Below, in pieces: positions 45,920 to 57,271 of a DNA stretch of 64,000 nt. The DNA is taken from the NCBI GenBank assembly GCA_032871835.1, contig CM065300.1, forward strand, positions 110,791,088 through 110,855,087. The letters run 5' to 3'. The position numbers and the translations under genes are program-made. The DNA comes from Dipteronia dyeriana (Eukaryota > Streptophyta > Magnoliopsida > Sapindales > Sapindaceae). Every line of letters starts with the position of its first letter. Positions within the stretch are counted from its first letter, which is position 1. Under the pieces are notes generated by a model. That model saw only the letters and a program-made list of their open reading frames with translations, was not told the DNA's origin and made no database searches.

Positions 45920-48532
45920 TGAAATTGCTTAAACGCGGTTAAATTTCCTTAAGCTAACCTAGAGGGTAGGTGAATTGGTTTTTTACGCCTTTTTCAATCC
46001 CTTGAAAAAAAACTTAAGTTTGTCCCTCTAGCTAGCTTGGATAACAATACTAAAGATGATAAGAACACAATATGTATTATCTAATTAAATATTGCTAAAC
46101 AAGCTTACATGTTGCTAATGAAGAGATTAACAAATGTAACTAAAACAAACTATACTTGTCTTTTCAAGCTCATTCAACAAATATACATGTATTCAAAACA
46201 AAGATTATTTTTTATAAATATATTTAAATATACTTACAAGTACATTTACAATTTTGATCATTTGAAGTGCTTGTGAATCTAGTATTACAACAATCTTGTC
46301 CTTTAAGATATCTAACTATGAAACTTGTAAAACAAGATACAAACATACACATACAAATATATGAGAGGGATAGGAAGAATTGACACATTGTATTTTGTAA
46401 AACCTCCATAAATGAATCATCCACGGGTTGAATACAACCATCGGGTACTTCTACTGGAAAGTAGATAAGAAATTCATCAAAAGTGACCAAATCATGACAA
46501 ACTTTCTATTGAACTCTACATCTGCCCAATCCCTATTCGTAGATTGAAAATTCCTCAAAAGTGATCAACAATGACTCACATTCTATTGGAGTCCACTCTA
46601 ACCAACATCGTTAAGAAGTTGGAAATTTCACTAGAATGATCAACAAATGACTCACCCTTTCCACGGACTCCATCGCATCTTAACATCCTGGGTCTACCGA
46701 TTCTATCTAAGGAATCCATGCCTCTAGAAAGTCTCCCATGCTTGCTTATTCCAGACCATATGTCTTAATCAAGACTCTTTGGTTGGCTATCCGGACCACA
46801 TGTCCTAACCAATACTTCATGCCTTTTACAATGATTTCCTACGTGATCAACGAATGCATAAATGCAAACAAGCACTCAGCTTAGAATATGATGATCGAAC
46901 ATATCCTATGGGAACTAGCCATATGCATGAAAGATCATAAACAAATGTTGTCTAGTTACTAAGCATGAATGATAATTCTAGAACATGTGAAAACACTAAA
47001 AACACATTTAATACCTAGAATCATTCATGAACCTAAAACTTGAATCAAATCATGAACACTTAGCACTTATTCAAGGTTTTAGTCACATACCCAAAAATAT
47101 GATAGAATCAATTGAAAATGTCAATTAAGTTTTCAAGGAAAAACCTAGAGCATATTTCATTCAATATATTCAATTAAAATCAAAATAGCTCTAAGACATC
47201 AATCAAATGAGTTATTTTAAGGTATATTTAATTAAATGATCCTAACACATGTGAAGACTATTTTTGTCAAAAATCATTCAATCAATCAAAGTTCACAAAA
47301 TAGTCCTAGATAGAAAGCTAGCACAATACAATCCCAAATATGTGAAAACATTAACAAAATCAAAACCTAACTCAACATGTGAGATTTCAATCAATATTCA
47401 ATCTAGCTTCAATAGAGTCTAAAACTCTAATTTAAAAATATGCAATTTACATACATGTAGTGAAGAAGAAAACCAAAGGTGATTGATCAAGTTTAGAAAC
47501 AAAACTCAAAATAAAAATCAATACCTTAGTAAAACTTGTGCAGTCCCGTTTTTATGTGTGTAGCAACAAAAGACAGCATTCAAACTTATCAAACCTTCTT
47601 AAAAGATATAGAAAATTGAAGGATGAACACTCTCCAATTCAAATCGAATGATTCAGAGTTCAAACGAAGAAGATATAGTGTTTTGAAGGTGAGAAAATTT
47701 AGAGAGAAAATTCTGCACAACTTTTCAAATTTTCTTCTTAGAATGAAATGAGAGAGGGAATGAGTTTATAAAAGAGAGGGAAGTGAATGAGGCAAAATGA
47801 ACAAAAAGCCAACCAAGACACTTCCCACCCCAAGATGGTGCATGGGCATCTCCGGGGCAGGAAACCTTTCTTCTCAAGATGGCCAAACGCCATCTCAGGA
47901 TGGAAGCTTGGTTGCCTCTTGGGTGTTGGCTTCGTCCGCGTTCGTCAACCATTCTCCTGTCTCTAAACTCTGAATTAGAATATTTTTATGGATTACAAAC
48001 CGGGACTCTCTCATGCACATGGACGACCATAAAACATAGACAAGAAAATATGAATTTGACTCGATGTATGAAGACGAAGACAATGCATGTAACATGACCT
48101 AAAAGTTTTGTAACTCTTGACTCTTAACTCGAAATCAAATGTATGAGTAACCGAAATGATCGAAACTCAATAAGGAGCATTGTAATACCAAATTCAAGTC
48201 CAAGTTCCATGTTATACAAATATATAAACATACAAAAACATATAACACAAGAGTGCCTTTTTAATAGACATAGTCCACAAGAGTGCCTATTTCATAGACA
48301 TAGTCCACATGGATGAAATATGTGTGTGCCTAAGCCTTGTAAGAGAAATGAGGTCTTAATATACCTTCATAGATCGTTGAAGCACAATTCTCTTTCAAGA
48401 CTTGAACTTGCTTGATAGATTGTCATATCTTCTTTGAAGCTTGAATCATCATCAATCTACGAAAACTAATCAATACAAGTGAAACATTCTTTTGAAATAT
48501 AATTAATGCCAACACAAACCAGAAACCTAACA
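45920..48532 (-). repeat. SIRE-like solo LTR with AGAGA target duplication
   Basis: 2613 bp on the minus strand, TGTTAGGTTTCTGG to GCAATTTCA. The perfect 5-bp duplication AGAGA is at 45915-45919 and 48533-48537. It has a TATA box at 47765-47773 and a decayed GC hairpin block at 47825-47905. A degenerate repeat array at about 46500-46810 still shows stems GGAC-ATGTG-GTCC and AGAC-ATATG-GTCT on the minus strand. No internal domain is present. Confidence 0.9.
47765..47773 (-). promoter_or_regulatory. TATA box of SIRE-like LTR
   Basis: TTTTATAAA on the minus strand after a CCCTCTC stretch, at the same relative place as in the LTRs at 37634 and 59020. Confidence 0.5.
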
Positions 48533-49019
48533 AGAGATGACTTCAGAGATTGAGAAAGTCCCTTTCGAAATAAGAACAAGATATTTATAGGGATTCCAAA
48601 AGTAGGATTGAAATTGCTGATATGGTAGTCTGACATGCAAAATATGCAGGTGGTAAGCAGGTAGGAACCCGTGCAATAACCTTTTTGCACTGAGTCTATC
48701 TCCCGGGTTTGATAAAATGTGCGGTTCTTGCACTATTGGTGGGCGGGTTGAGAACCGCACATTTGCCTATCTTTAATTCTTCATCCTAATGCTTAGGTTG
48801 TGCATGAGTAAGGACTCGCGCAGTAACCAGTGCACTGACTCTTGTGTACTTCATCGATTCTGGCCTACTTTCTGCACAACTCCGTTGTTTCTGTCTATTT
48901 TTTCGACATGTACCTAATTGCCTGTAAACATATCAAAAGAGCCATAAGATGAATAAAAACACTCGAAAATGAGACAAGGAAAATGAAATTGAGGGCCAAA
49001 ATGTATGACAATTTTGACA

Positions 49020-49056
49020 CGATCAAATACCCCCAAACCAAACCTTTGCTTGTCCT
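49020..49056 (-). other. PPT-like purine/G-rich stretch
   Basis: On the minus strand GGTTTGGTTTGGGGGTATTT lies just upstream of the putative LTR start TGTCAAAATTG. It resembles the PPT region of plant gypsy elements, following CTCGAGGACAAGCAAAGG. Confidence 0.45.
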
Positions 49057-51814
49057 CGAGCAAACTGTAAAATTACATAAATATGAGACAAATAAAAATG
49101 ACTTGATCTAAGACTTCCTAGACCCAAAAAAATAATAATTCAATATTTCGCATGTTCAGTTGGTGATGAGATGTAAGGATGTGTGATAGAGGGAATTAAA
49201 CATATGCAAAGTAATCTAAAACAACTCAAAGACACTTGAGAGGAACTCGCACTATCACGAATTCCATGCCTAATAGTGCTCTCATATCGGAAGCTACTCA
49301 CTCCCACACCTTGAGCATAATTCGCTTTGACTTTAATCCTCACCCGGTTTCGCTCTTCTTTTTCCGCTTAGAGTTCTAGTTTCACACTCAATCAAGGTAT
49401 GCAAAGATGGAATTTATGCATAGAATTCAAATTCATTACATATAATGTACATTCATAAAATGAAAATGTCTGTGAACTACTCTAGGAATGATTCCCTTAT
49501 GCCATGAACATGGAAGATCAAGCTTCAACAAACATTCCCAATCAAGACATGCTATAGATCAAATAAGACTTCCCATTGGTTGAAATGGGGCAATGGGGTT
49601 AGATTTGGTGAAGAAAGAAATAGGAAAATTTTGATTTCAAAGATCACCAATCACGTCTAAACATACTCACACACCCCATACGAAGCTCTATTACACATTA
49701 ATACACTTTAGCAACTTAGGCATTTGCTTACATACACACATTTGTGCTTCGAAATTGTACTATACACTAGTGAGTACCTTACATTTACTTTCACGGCTCT
49801 TTTCTCTCCCTTTTTTTTACTTTACTTTCTTTGCTTTTTTCTTTTTCTTCCTTTTTCTTTTTGTGCCTTTTTATCTTTGCACAACATCATATAACATTTT
49901 GATGATTAAGCTCATAAGTGCAAATTTGGGCACTTTTACAAGTTGAGCCATTTCATGCAAAGTATTTATAATTGCATACATAATTGTTATTTCTACATAA
50001 GAGCTTACACCTTTCAAACCCACACAACACACACACCCTTACACGATTGGAAATTAAAAAGGGTAGGCTTTTGTTTGGTCTAATGGTTATATGGTTAAAT
50101 TTTTGGTTCCAAATGAAAGGTAAGTGTTTGGCATTAAATATGGCTATGATACACACATAAGGGATAAAGGAATGTGTTTAGGCATATTTAAGTAGTTAAA
50201 TGCACACACATTTCCTATGATCATTTCCATAATTAGTCTATCAAGAGAATGAATGCATCCATCAAGCTATCCATAATATATATGCAATGTATGTCCTATG
50301 ACATATGACACTTATGATGAGAAGAGTGTTCAAAGAGTAGAACAAAATGTACACTCAATTACGCTTTTCATAGCCTTGTGTTTGAGAACTCATGGGTGTC
50401 TCCACTATTAGTACAAGGTGCAAGAGCACCGAGTCCCTTCAAATTATGCACACAAAAGATGGGGCTAGCCCATGACAATGCAAGTATAACCCATGAGTGA
50501 CAATGATTTGTTACACAAGCTTAAAAATGCATACATAATCTCATCAAAAGCACACGCTCAAGGCATCACATCCAAGCTAATTAAAGCTTAAGATTTTGGC
50601 CATTGCGACAAATCAAAAAATTTAGACTGAAAAGCCAAAATTAACCCTAAACAAAATGAAAAGATGACTCAATAAAGACATCTACACACCCAAACCAAAA
50701 ATCAACATTGTCCTCACTGTTGAAGACTAGAGAGTTCGTCTCAGTGGCGCGCATCTAACTCGACTCACATAAACATAGGCACTAATCAAACGCAATCAAT
50801 CCCAACAAAAATAAAAAGACTCAAATAGGCTCATCATAAAATAAGGCAATATTGACATTTATGCTCAAACCAATCATCACACATATTCTTTTCAATAAAA
50901 AATGACGAAATGGGGACATGTTGACTCCTAAACCGGTTTTCACTATAAGCTTAACCTTGTACAACCCCCAAACCTGTGTATATGTACTACCCCTAAACCA
51001 ATTGGGAAAATATATACAATTTAAGCACCTTTACATTCACACCTATATCCTGAAAAAGCCTCCGGCTCATCCTTCCAACTTTTTTTCGCTAAATCAATAA
51101 AATCCAGACTCAATTCAAAAATGTGATCAATATGCACAAGGTAAATCAACCTTTATTATCCAACTATCTCTCCACACAAACCATCTCAATATTATTTCTT
51201 GATGGCAAGTATAAACAAAAAGACAAAAACATAATTCAGGATTGTAAAACTGAAGTGGGATGCCTCATTGCAACTTTCTATTATGGTAAGGATTTCACTC
51301 TTTCTATGAGCGTTATTGGCCTGCTTGTCCCTCCAAGATGCACAGGTTGCTGTTGTTTCCAACCAATAGACAAAAGAGTCTTGTATTGATACACAAGCTG
51401 TAAAAATTTTCTACCTCCAGAAGCTTTAGATTATCTATCACACTATAAAACATGTCAGAAAGTTCAGGCAAGCCAGATTTTTTTCCCAATAGTTTTAGTT
51501 GCCAACCCAAACTTGCAACACCATTTCTTATTGAAAAGAAACAAACTAAACAAGCTAAACAAGAAAAACAAGCTAAACAAATCCCACAATAAGTTTTACC
51601 CCCAAACCTATTCTTACTCTCCTCTTACATATCAAGCATAATTTCACACATACAGGGAAGAGAAAAAAATAGATTAAAGAAGGGAAAAAAAATAGATCAT
51701 GCAATTTTAAAACAAAATAAAGCATAAAAATAAGATGCACAAAAGAAGTTTTCTACATTATATACTTGTGCTAAGGGTGTTATCAACTAAATGAGGCTTC
51801 ACTAAGTTTGGAAA
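49057..51814. other. Non-coding region, probable retroelement 3' untranslated sequence
   Basis: 2.8 kb with no frame resembling a known protein on either strand. It holds a CT-rich stretch (49790-49870) and a second G-rich minus-strand motif, GGTTTGGGGGTAAAAC, near 51595-51612. The position between a gag remnant and a PPT-like site suggests retroelement 3' sequence, but this is not shown. Confidence 0.4.
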
Positions 51815-52698
51815 TTAATTCTTTTTCCTAACCCAAATAAGTTGAGTTGATTTCCCCTTTTCCATGGCATTACATCTAACTTCGTCAACAAAGTCTTTCC
51901 TTACCCAATTTTTCTTGATCCTAGGTGGTCTCTTCCTATTCATAGGCTTCTCAACCCATATCTTTCTAGCATTCCTATAATTCTCTCCTTGTTTACAATT
52001 TCCTCGTGTGCATAGTCTTGCATATTCACGGCCTAGTGGTCTAGTTTGACCAATCTTAGGGCAATGGTGGGACACAGTTATAGGGTTAGGAATGATACCT
52101 TTTTGGTAGGTCTCTGTTACTGGTGGGAATGGAGGATACTTCCTTTTCTTTTTAGCCCTCCTCTTCCTTTCTTTGCTTGGATTTGGCTTGTTGATCTCAG
52201 TACCCGAACATTCTTGACACATATCATGCCTCTCTTATTGTGGAAGTGAAATTGCTTCCTTCATTTTTGCTTCAAATTCTTGATTCGCTTTTGTATCTGC
52301 AAGGTGGTCAAGTTCGGTCTTTTTCATTGTCTCTAAAGCCTTGTCTCTTGTATCGATTTTGGCTTGCATTAGGTGCATCCTCTTGGCAAAATCCTCCTTA
52401 ATCTCTTCTAATTCTTTCAAGGGTGCACTATTTCGGCTTCAAGGCTCTTCAATTGCACTTCTACCTTCTTATTCTTGTTTGAAATATCTTCTATCTTCTT
52501 CTGGAGGGTACGATTCTCCACCTTAACCGATTCAATTTCAATTGTGAGCTTCTTGTTTCCTTGTTCAAGCTCAATAACTTTCACCCTTTCTACTTTGAAG
52601 GTCTTCTCCTTTTTGCTATGTTATTCTTTTACTTCTTTAAAGGCATTGTCTTTTAGTTCAAGATCTATCGTTAACTTCATTGATAGTCTTTCTAGATC
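51815..52698 (-). pseudogene. gag: SIRE-like gag remnant (coiled coil plus degenerate CCHC)
   Basis: Read on the minus strand: 52698-52440 gives Lys/Glu-rich coiled-coil sequence in broken frames (VKVIELEQGNKKLTIEIES, then VENRTLQKKIEDISNKNKK). 52420-52235 continues as MKELEEIKEDFAKRMHLMQA. The last frame is 52222-51815 (MCQECSGTEINKPNPSKERK). In it SHHCPKIGQTRPLGREYARL stands where the better copy at 27073 has CHYCNMVGHIRPRCYEY, so the knuckle has lost at least its first and last Cys. Repeated WV(R/E)K motifs follow, as after the knuckle in the element at 62603. It is cut on the right by the Cop-A LTR at 52699. Protease and later domains are absent. Confidence 0.65.
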
Positions 52699-53939
52699 TG
52701 TAGGGAAAAATCGGTTCAAAACACGACGGAAGCGTGTTTGATATATTTTAACAAAAAATCTTTTTAAAAGAAAGAACCTTAACCCCGGATTAATTGACAT
52801 ATAATTAAAGTATCGTACCTTTTTCTCGTGACGATTGAACAAGCATCGAATTTAATCTGCAAGATCTTCTAATCCAATCACGAACGTTAATCAACTAAGA
52901 GTGTGGGCTCCCTTTCTTTAAATTGTATACCTGAGGATGGAAATAAAAATAATCTCTTTCGTTTGTTAGTCACAATAATCCTCCAAGAATAAAAACAAAG
53001 AATGTTAGGTCACTTGTGAATTATCAATCAGTTTGATTGAAATTCGCATGAACCTTGATTCGATGTTGTACACAAAACCTTTTAACGTAAAGGCTACTAG
53101 TGAACTATCGAAAACAAAACATTTTTCTTCCTTTTCTTCTTTGTCGAATTTTCACACACCAATCTTTAGAGTTGGCCGAATTTATCTAGAGCAAGAACCA
53201 ATTTCTCTACGCTCAAAATTCTCTCTTGGCCGAATTTTACTCTTGTATAAACCCTAGGCTTGGCCGAATTTTCTTCTTGAATAAATCCTAGCCTTGGCTG
53301 AATTTCTCTAGTAAAAATCAATTTCTTGGCCGAATTTAATAGGTAATATATATAGGAGACCAAATCCTCTCCTAAGAATGATTTACTTGGTGGGCAAGAA
53401 TCCTTTCCTTAGGAGGATTTACTTGGTGACCAAGAATCCTTTTTAATTTCTACACCAAAACTCCTAATCATACTCAAATAGTGTATTTATTCAATAACCA
53501 ATTATTGAATATAATTAAATTGTGACTAAATCAAAAACTTCCTAGTTTTCCTAATTGTCAATTAGAGTCCTAGTAGAAATTAAATACTTCCTAATTTGAC
53601 TAGATAAATTCTATTTATTTATCTACTTACCAAATATAATATTTGATACTTATCATATTACCGACAATAATATGACAATAGGAGACCTACTCCTACTAGG
53701 AAAAAAATTTGACTTTTAATTAAATAACTAATTAATTATCAAAATAATTAATTTCTATTTAATTAAATAATAAAATAAAAAACAATATAATAAGCTATTA
53801 TATATAGCCTTAGCCACCCAAGCCAATATATATGGGCCAAATATTGTTTTTCCTATTTTATTAAATCCATTGGACTTGAAATAAAATGTCCACATGTGAA
53901 CTAGACCCATTCTTACTAAAAGAAACAAGTCAACATGCC
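52699..53939 (-). repeat. 3' LTR fragment of third Cop-A element
   Basis: The LTR end half (TGTAGGGAAAAATCGG on +), homologous to 5172-6366. It stops in the conserved block AAACAAGTCAACATGCC, well short of the LTR start. Confidence 0.88.
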
Positions 53940-53963
53940 TTGGTTCTCTCGAATTAGCCACTT
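53940..53963. repeat. 24-bp templated insertion at a deletion junction
   Basis: TTGGTTCTCTCGAATTAGCC plus ACTT is an exact copy of 54041-54064, placed between the truncated LTR and the RNase H coding piece, out of its normal context. Confidence 0.85.
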
Positions 53964-55364
53964 CATCATGTCTCCCCTATGCACAATTTCCCTTAAAAGG
54001 TGATACTTTCTTTCAATGTGTTTCCCTCTCTGATGACTTCTTGGTTCTCTCGAATTAGCCACTTTTCCACTATTGTCACAATAGATAGTGATTTACTTAT
54101 ACGTATCAGGAAACGATTCCAAGTCAACGAAGAATTGGCAGAGCCAGACAGCCTCACATGCGACAACATACTCAGCTTCCATGGTGGAGTCAACAATAAG
54201 AGATTGCTTGATACACCTCCATATGACTGCCCATCCTTCAAGTGAAAACACAGATCCTGATATTGATCTTCTGGAGTCATAATCTGATTGGAAATCAGAA
54301 TCTGTATACCCAACGGGAATTAAATCCCCTCTGGAGTATACAAGCGTATAATCTCTTATTCTCCTGAGATACTCTAAAATATGCTTGACTGTCGTCTAGT
54401 GATCAGGACCAGGTTTCGATTGAAACCTACTAACTATGCCAACAACAAAACAAATATCTAGTCTAGTGCAGAGCATTGCATACATGAGACTTCCAACTGC
54501 CGAGGCATATGGAACCCTACTAATGAATTGCTCTTCATGCTCATTCTTAGGAACTTGTTCCTTAGAAAGTTTGATTCCATGTCTGAAAGGTAACATACCT
54601 TTCTTGGAATCTTGCATGGAAAATCTAGACAAGACTTTATCTATGTATGAAGCTTGGGATAATGCAATCGTTCTATTATTTCTATCCCTTATGACTTGGA
54701 TGCCAAGAATATAACTTGCTTCTCATAAGTCCATCATAACAAATAATTTTGCCAACCATTCTTTTACTGATGTCAATACACCTACATCATTTTCAATGAG
54801 TAGTATATCATCAATGCAAGGAACTAGGAAAACAAACTTGTCACCTTTAATCATTTTGTATACGCAGGGTTTGTCAAGGTTTTGAAAAAATCCAAAACTT
54901 TTCACAGCTTGATCGAACCTTAATTTCTAAGATTTGGATGCTTGCTTCAATCCATATATAGATCTTTGCAACTTGCATACCCTTTCCTCTTGGCCTTTTT
55001 CAATGAATCCTTCTGGTTGCATCATATAGATGCTTTCATCAAGACTTCCATTAAGGAAAGCTTTCATGACGTCCATTAGCCAAATATCTAGGTCTATAGA
55101 TGTCGCAATGGATAAGAGTATCGTAATAGATTTAAGTATGGCCACATGAGAGAAGGTTTCCTCATAATCAATACCTTCTTTCTATGTGTAACCTTTAGCT
55201 ACCAATCTAGCTTTAAAGGTTTCCACATTTCCATCCATTCCTCTTTTCCTCTTGTATACCCACTTACACCCGATGGTTTTTATCCCTTTAGGCAAGTCTA
55301 CAACAAGACTTTGTTTTTGAACATAGATTCAATTTCAGATTGCATTGCCTTTTACCAATGGTGA
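53964..55364 (-). pseudogene. pol: Third Cop-A reverse transcriptase and RNase H
   Basis: Minus-strand pieces 55364-54927 (RT start; MDVMKAFLNGSLDESIYMMQ), 54905-54723 (palm; the YVDD box reads CIDD in VPCIDDILLIEND), 54632-54396 (SKEQVPKNEHEEQ, then VPYASAVGSLMYAMLCTR) and 54313-53993 (RNase H, with TPPWKLSML in place of TMEAEY sequence because of a shift). Several stops and frameshifts separate the pieces, so it is not functional. Confidence 0.86.
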
Positions 55365-55852
55365 TAATCAACATCTTCCATTGCTTTCTTGTATGTATAG
55401 AGATCATCGTCGTCTGAGAGATTCTCAACAGATTCTCTTTAACCGATGTATCTCTCAGGTTGTATACTAACCCTCCCACTACGACGAGGTATTGTATATT
55501 GTTGATCTTGTGTTGGTACAGAACTTACAGTTGTGCTAGGTTGTGAAACCTCTTGTTAAATTGCATCTCCTAAAAGCTCATTCAGAACAATTCTACTTTT
55601 AGGTACAAAAATATTCGTATAGTCATCTTCCAAAAATTTAGCAATTGTCGAAACAAACACTTTAAGATCTGAAGGACTATAGAAATAAAATCCTTTGGTT
55701 CCTTTTGGATACCTTACAAATATGCATGTTTCTGAACGGGACTCCATCTTTTCTGTCTTTCCTTTTAAAACATGCACAGGACATCCAAATATCCTCAAAT
55801 GTTGTAAACCAGGCTTTTGGCCATTCCATAACTCATGTGGTGTTTTAGGAAT
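55365..55852 (-). pseudogene. pol: Third Cop-A integrase C-terminus and linker
   Basis: The minus-strand frame 55798-55556 gives [20 protein letters not shown], then CIFVRYPKGTKGFYFYSPSD and [16 protein letters not shown]. It continues the core at 55853, from which it is separated by a stop (SK then IPKTPHELW). 55555-55365 is the linker to RT with stops (QPERYIG, then DDDDLYTYKKAMEDVDYHHW). Confidence 0.85.
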
Positions 55853-56776
55853 CTACTTAGATGGTACATTGTTTAGAATGTACATAACAGTTTGTAAAGT
55901 ATATCCCCAAAAAGAATTATGAGGCGTTGAATAACTCAATATAGACCTAACCTTGTCCAAAAGAGTCTTATTTCTCCTTTCTGCCACCCCATTTTGTTGA
56001 GGAGTACCTAGTGTAGAAAATAGAGAAATTATCCCATTATCAATAAGATATTGCTGAAACTCACCAGATAGATATTCTCCACCAAGATCAGACCTCAAGA
56101 TTTTTATGCGTTTCTCAAGTTGATTTTCTACTTCGGCTTTAAATGCTTTGAACATGTCAAAAGCATCTAACTTTTGTCTCTTGAGATACGCATAGCCAAA
56201 TCTTGAGTAATCATCCATGAAATTGATGAAGTACTCATATCCACCTTTAGCTTGAATGCTCATAGGACCACATACATAAATGTGTACTAATCCTAAACAT
56301 TCATTGGCTCTTGTGCCTTTGGTCGTGAATGACCTTTTGGTCATTTTTCCTTCCAAACAAGATTCATAAGTTTGTAGATCATCAAACTTTAAGTCACTTA
56401 GAGGTCCATCACTAACCATTCTTTTAATCCTATCAAGGTTAATATGACCTAGGCGCAAATGCCATAGGTAGGTTTCATATTTTGATAATTTTACTCTTTT
56501 ATGATTAGGTTCCATTGATTCCGTGTCTAACAAATGAAAGATATTGCTATGCAAATAGAATAAACTGTTTTCCAATGTACCTATGCAAACAAATTTGTTA
56601 TTCCTACTAAAAATAAAGGCTTTATTGAAAGTAACCGGATATCCAAATTTATTTAAACAAGAAATTGAAATTAAATTCCTCTTGAATTGAGGTACATAAT
56701 AAACATCTATTAAATCTAAAAGCCTATAAGAATTTAAATTAACTCTTATATCTCCCACTGTACTAGTAGACACCAA
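55853..56776 (-). CDS. pol: Third Cop-A GAG-pre-integrase and integrase core (open 307-codon fragment)
   Basis: The longest open stretch of Cop-A pol. It begins in the spacer after protease (STSTVGDIRVNLNSYR), then GAG-pre-integrase (YYVPQFKRNLISISCLNKFG), then the zinc finger WHLRLGHINLDRIKRMV, where the first Cys is Tyr (TYESCLEG). The catalytic core keeps all three acidic positions: Asp in FMDDYSRFGYAY, Asp in RSDLGGEYL, and Glu in [13 protein letters not shown]. It ends at a stop after ILNNVPSK. There is no start of its own in context, because in life it is part of gag-pol. The polyprotein is broken on both sides, so independent expression is unlikely. Confidence 0.82.
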   Translation of the reverse strand: MVSTSTVGDIRVNLNSYRLLDLIDVYYVPQFKRNLISISCLNKFGYPVTFNKAFIFSRNNKFVCIGTLENSLFYLHSNIFHLLDTESMEPNHKRVKLSKYETYLWHLRLGHINLDRIKRMVSDGPLSDLKFDDLQTYESCLEGKMTKRSFTTKGTRANECLGLVHIYVCGPMSIQAKGGYEYFINFMDDYSRFGYAYLKRQKLDAFDMFKAFKAEVENQLEKRIKILRSDLGGEYLSGEFQQYLIDNGIISLFSTLGTPQQNGVAERRNKTLLDKVRSILSYSTPHNSFWGYTLQTVMYILNNVPSK

Positions 56777-57271
56777 TGCTCTCTTGCCTAAATACAGGTT
56801 GAATTCATTCTCATTAAGTCTTTTCTATCTCAGAACCATTTAGTTCAGTAATGTTGAGATGTGATATGACTTTCATCATGTGATCTTTCACAACCTGTCC
56901 TGGTTTAATCCTAAGATTCATGAAAGCAATCACTGCCTCTCTCTTAGTCGTCTTGGAATTCATTGCAAACATCTCTTCCAAAGACATCATATATCGGCAA
57001 CTGTCTCCATTCCTTCATGTTGTTGTTGCAACACGTCGGAGATGGTAGCCATAATGTATAATTTAACCATCTCATCAGAAGACTTCCACTGATGATACTC
57101 ATCTTTTTGCTCTTAAGTAGATTCATTCATAGGAGTAGGTGGTTTAGGAGTGCATAGAAAGAACTTATGCTTTTCAGCTTGCAACAACAACCCAATTTTC
57201 CTTTTCCATGTGATATAATTATCATCAGTTAAAGTATTGCCTTTTAGGATGTTGATTAGGGACGGGGTCAT
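56777..57271 (-). pseudogene. gag: Third Cop-A gag, C-terminus deleted
   Basis: The start is the minus-strand ATG at 57271 (MTPSLINILKGNTLTDDNYI, then TWKRKIGLLLQAEKHKF). A stop follows MNEST near 57113. Downstream sequence reads in other frames to about 56820, where it jumps to the protease spacer. The gag tail, CCHC knuckle and protease are missing. It is useful because it shows the uninterrupted site (ACCTGTCCTGG, about 56895) that the SIRE-like element hit in the inner copy. Confidence 0.85.

Larger units (their letters stand above)
44840..49019 (-). repeat. Probable gypsy-type LTR, split by a SIRE-like solo LTR
   Basis: Without the insertion at 45920-48532 this is about 1.56 kb of non-coding DNA with TG...CA ends (TGACATGGACA on the left, TTTTGACA on the right), and a PPT-like sequence lies just outside the right end. 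Phrases such as GTCCACAGGGAAAGG and GTGCGGTTCTTGCAC resemble long plant gypsy LTRs as I recall them. The left limit and the classification are inferred. No matching second LTR is in the window. Confidence 0.45.

Noticed and set aside
49755..49946. A Phe/Leu-rich + frame that looks like a membrane protein
   Set aside because: It comes from a CT-rich low-complexity stretch with no homologue I recognise and no coding context.
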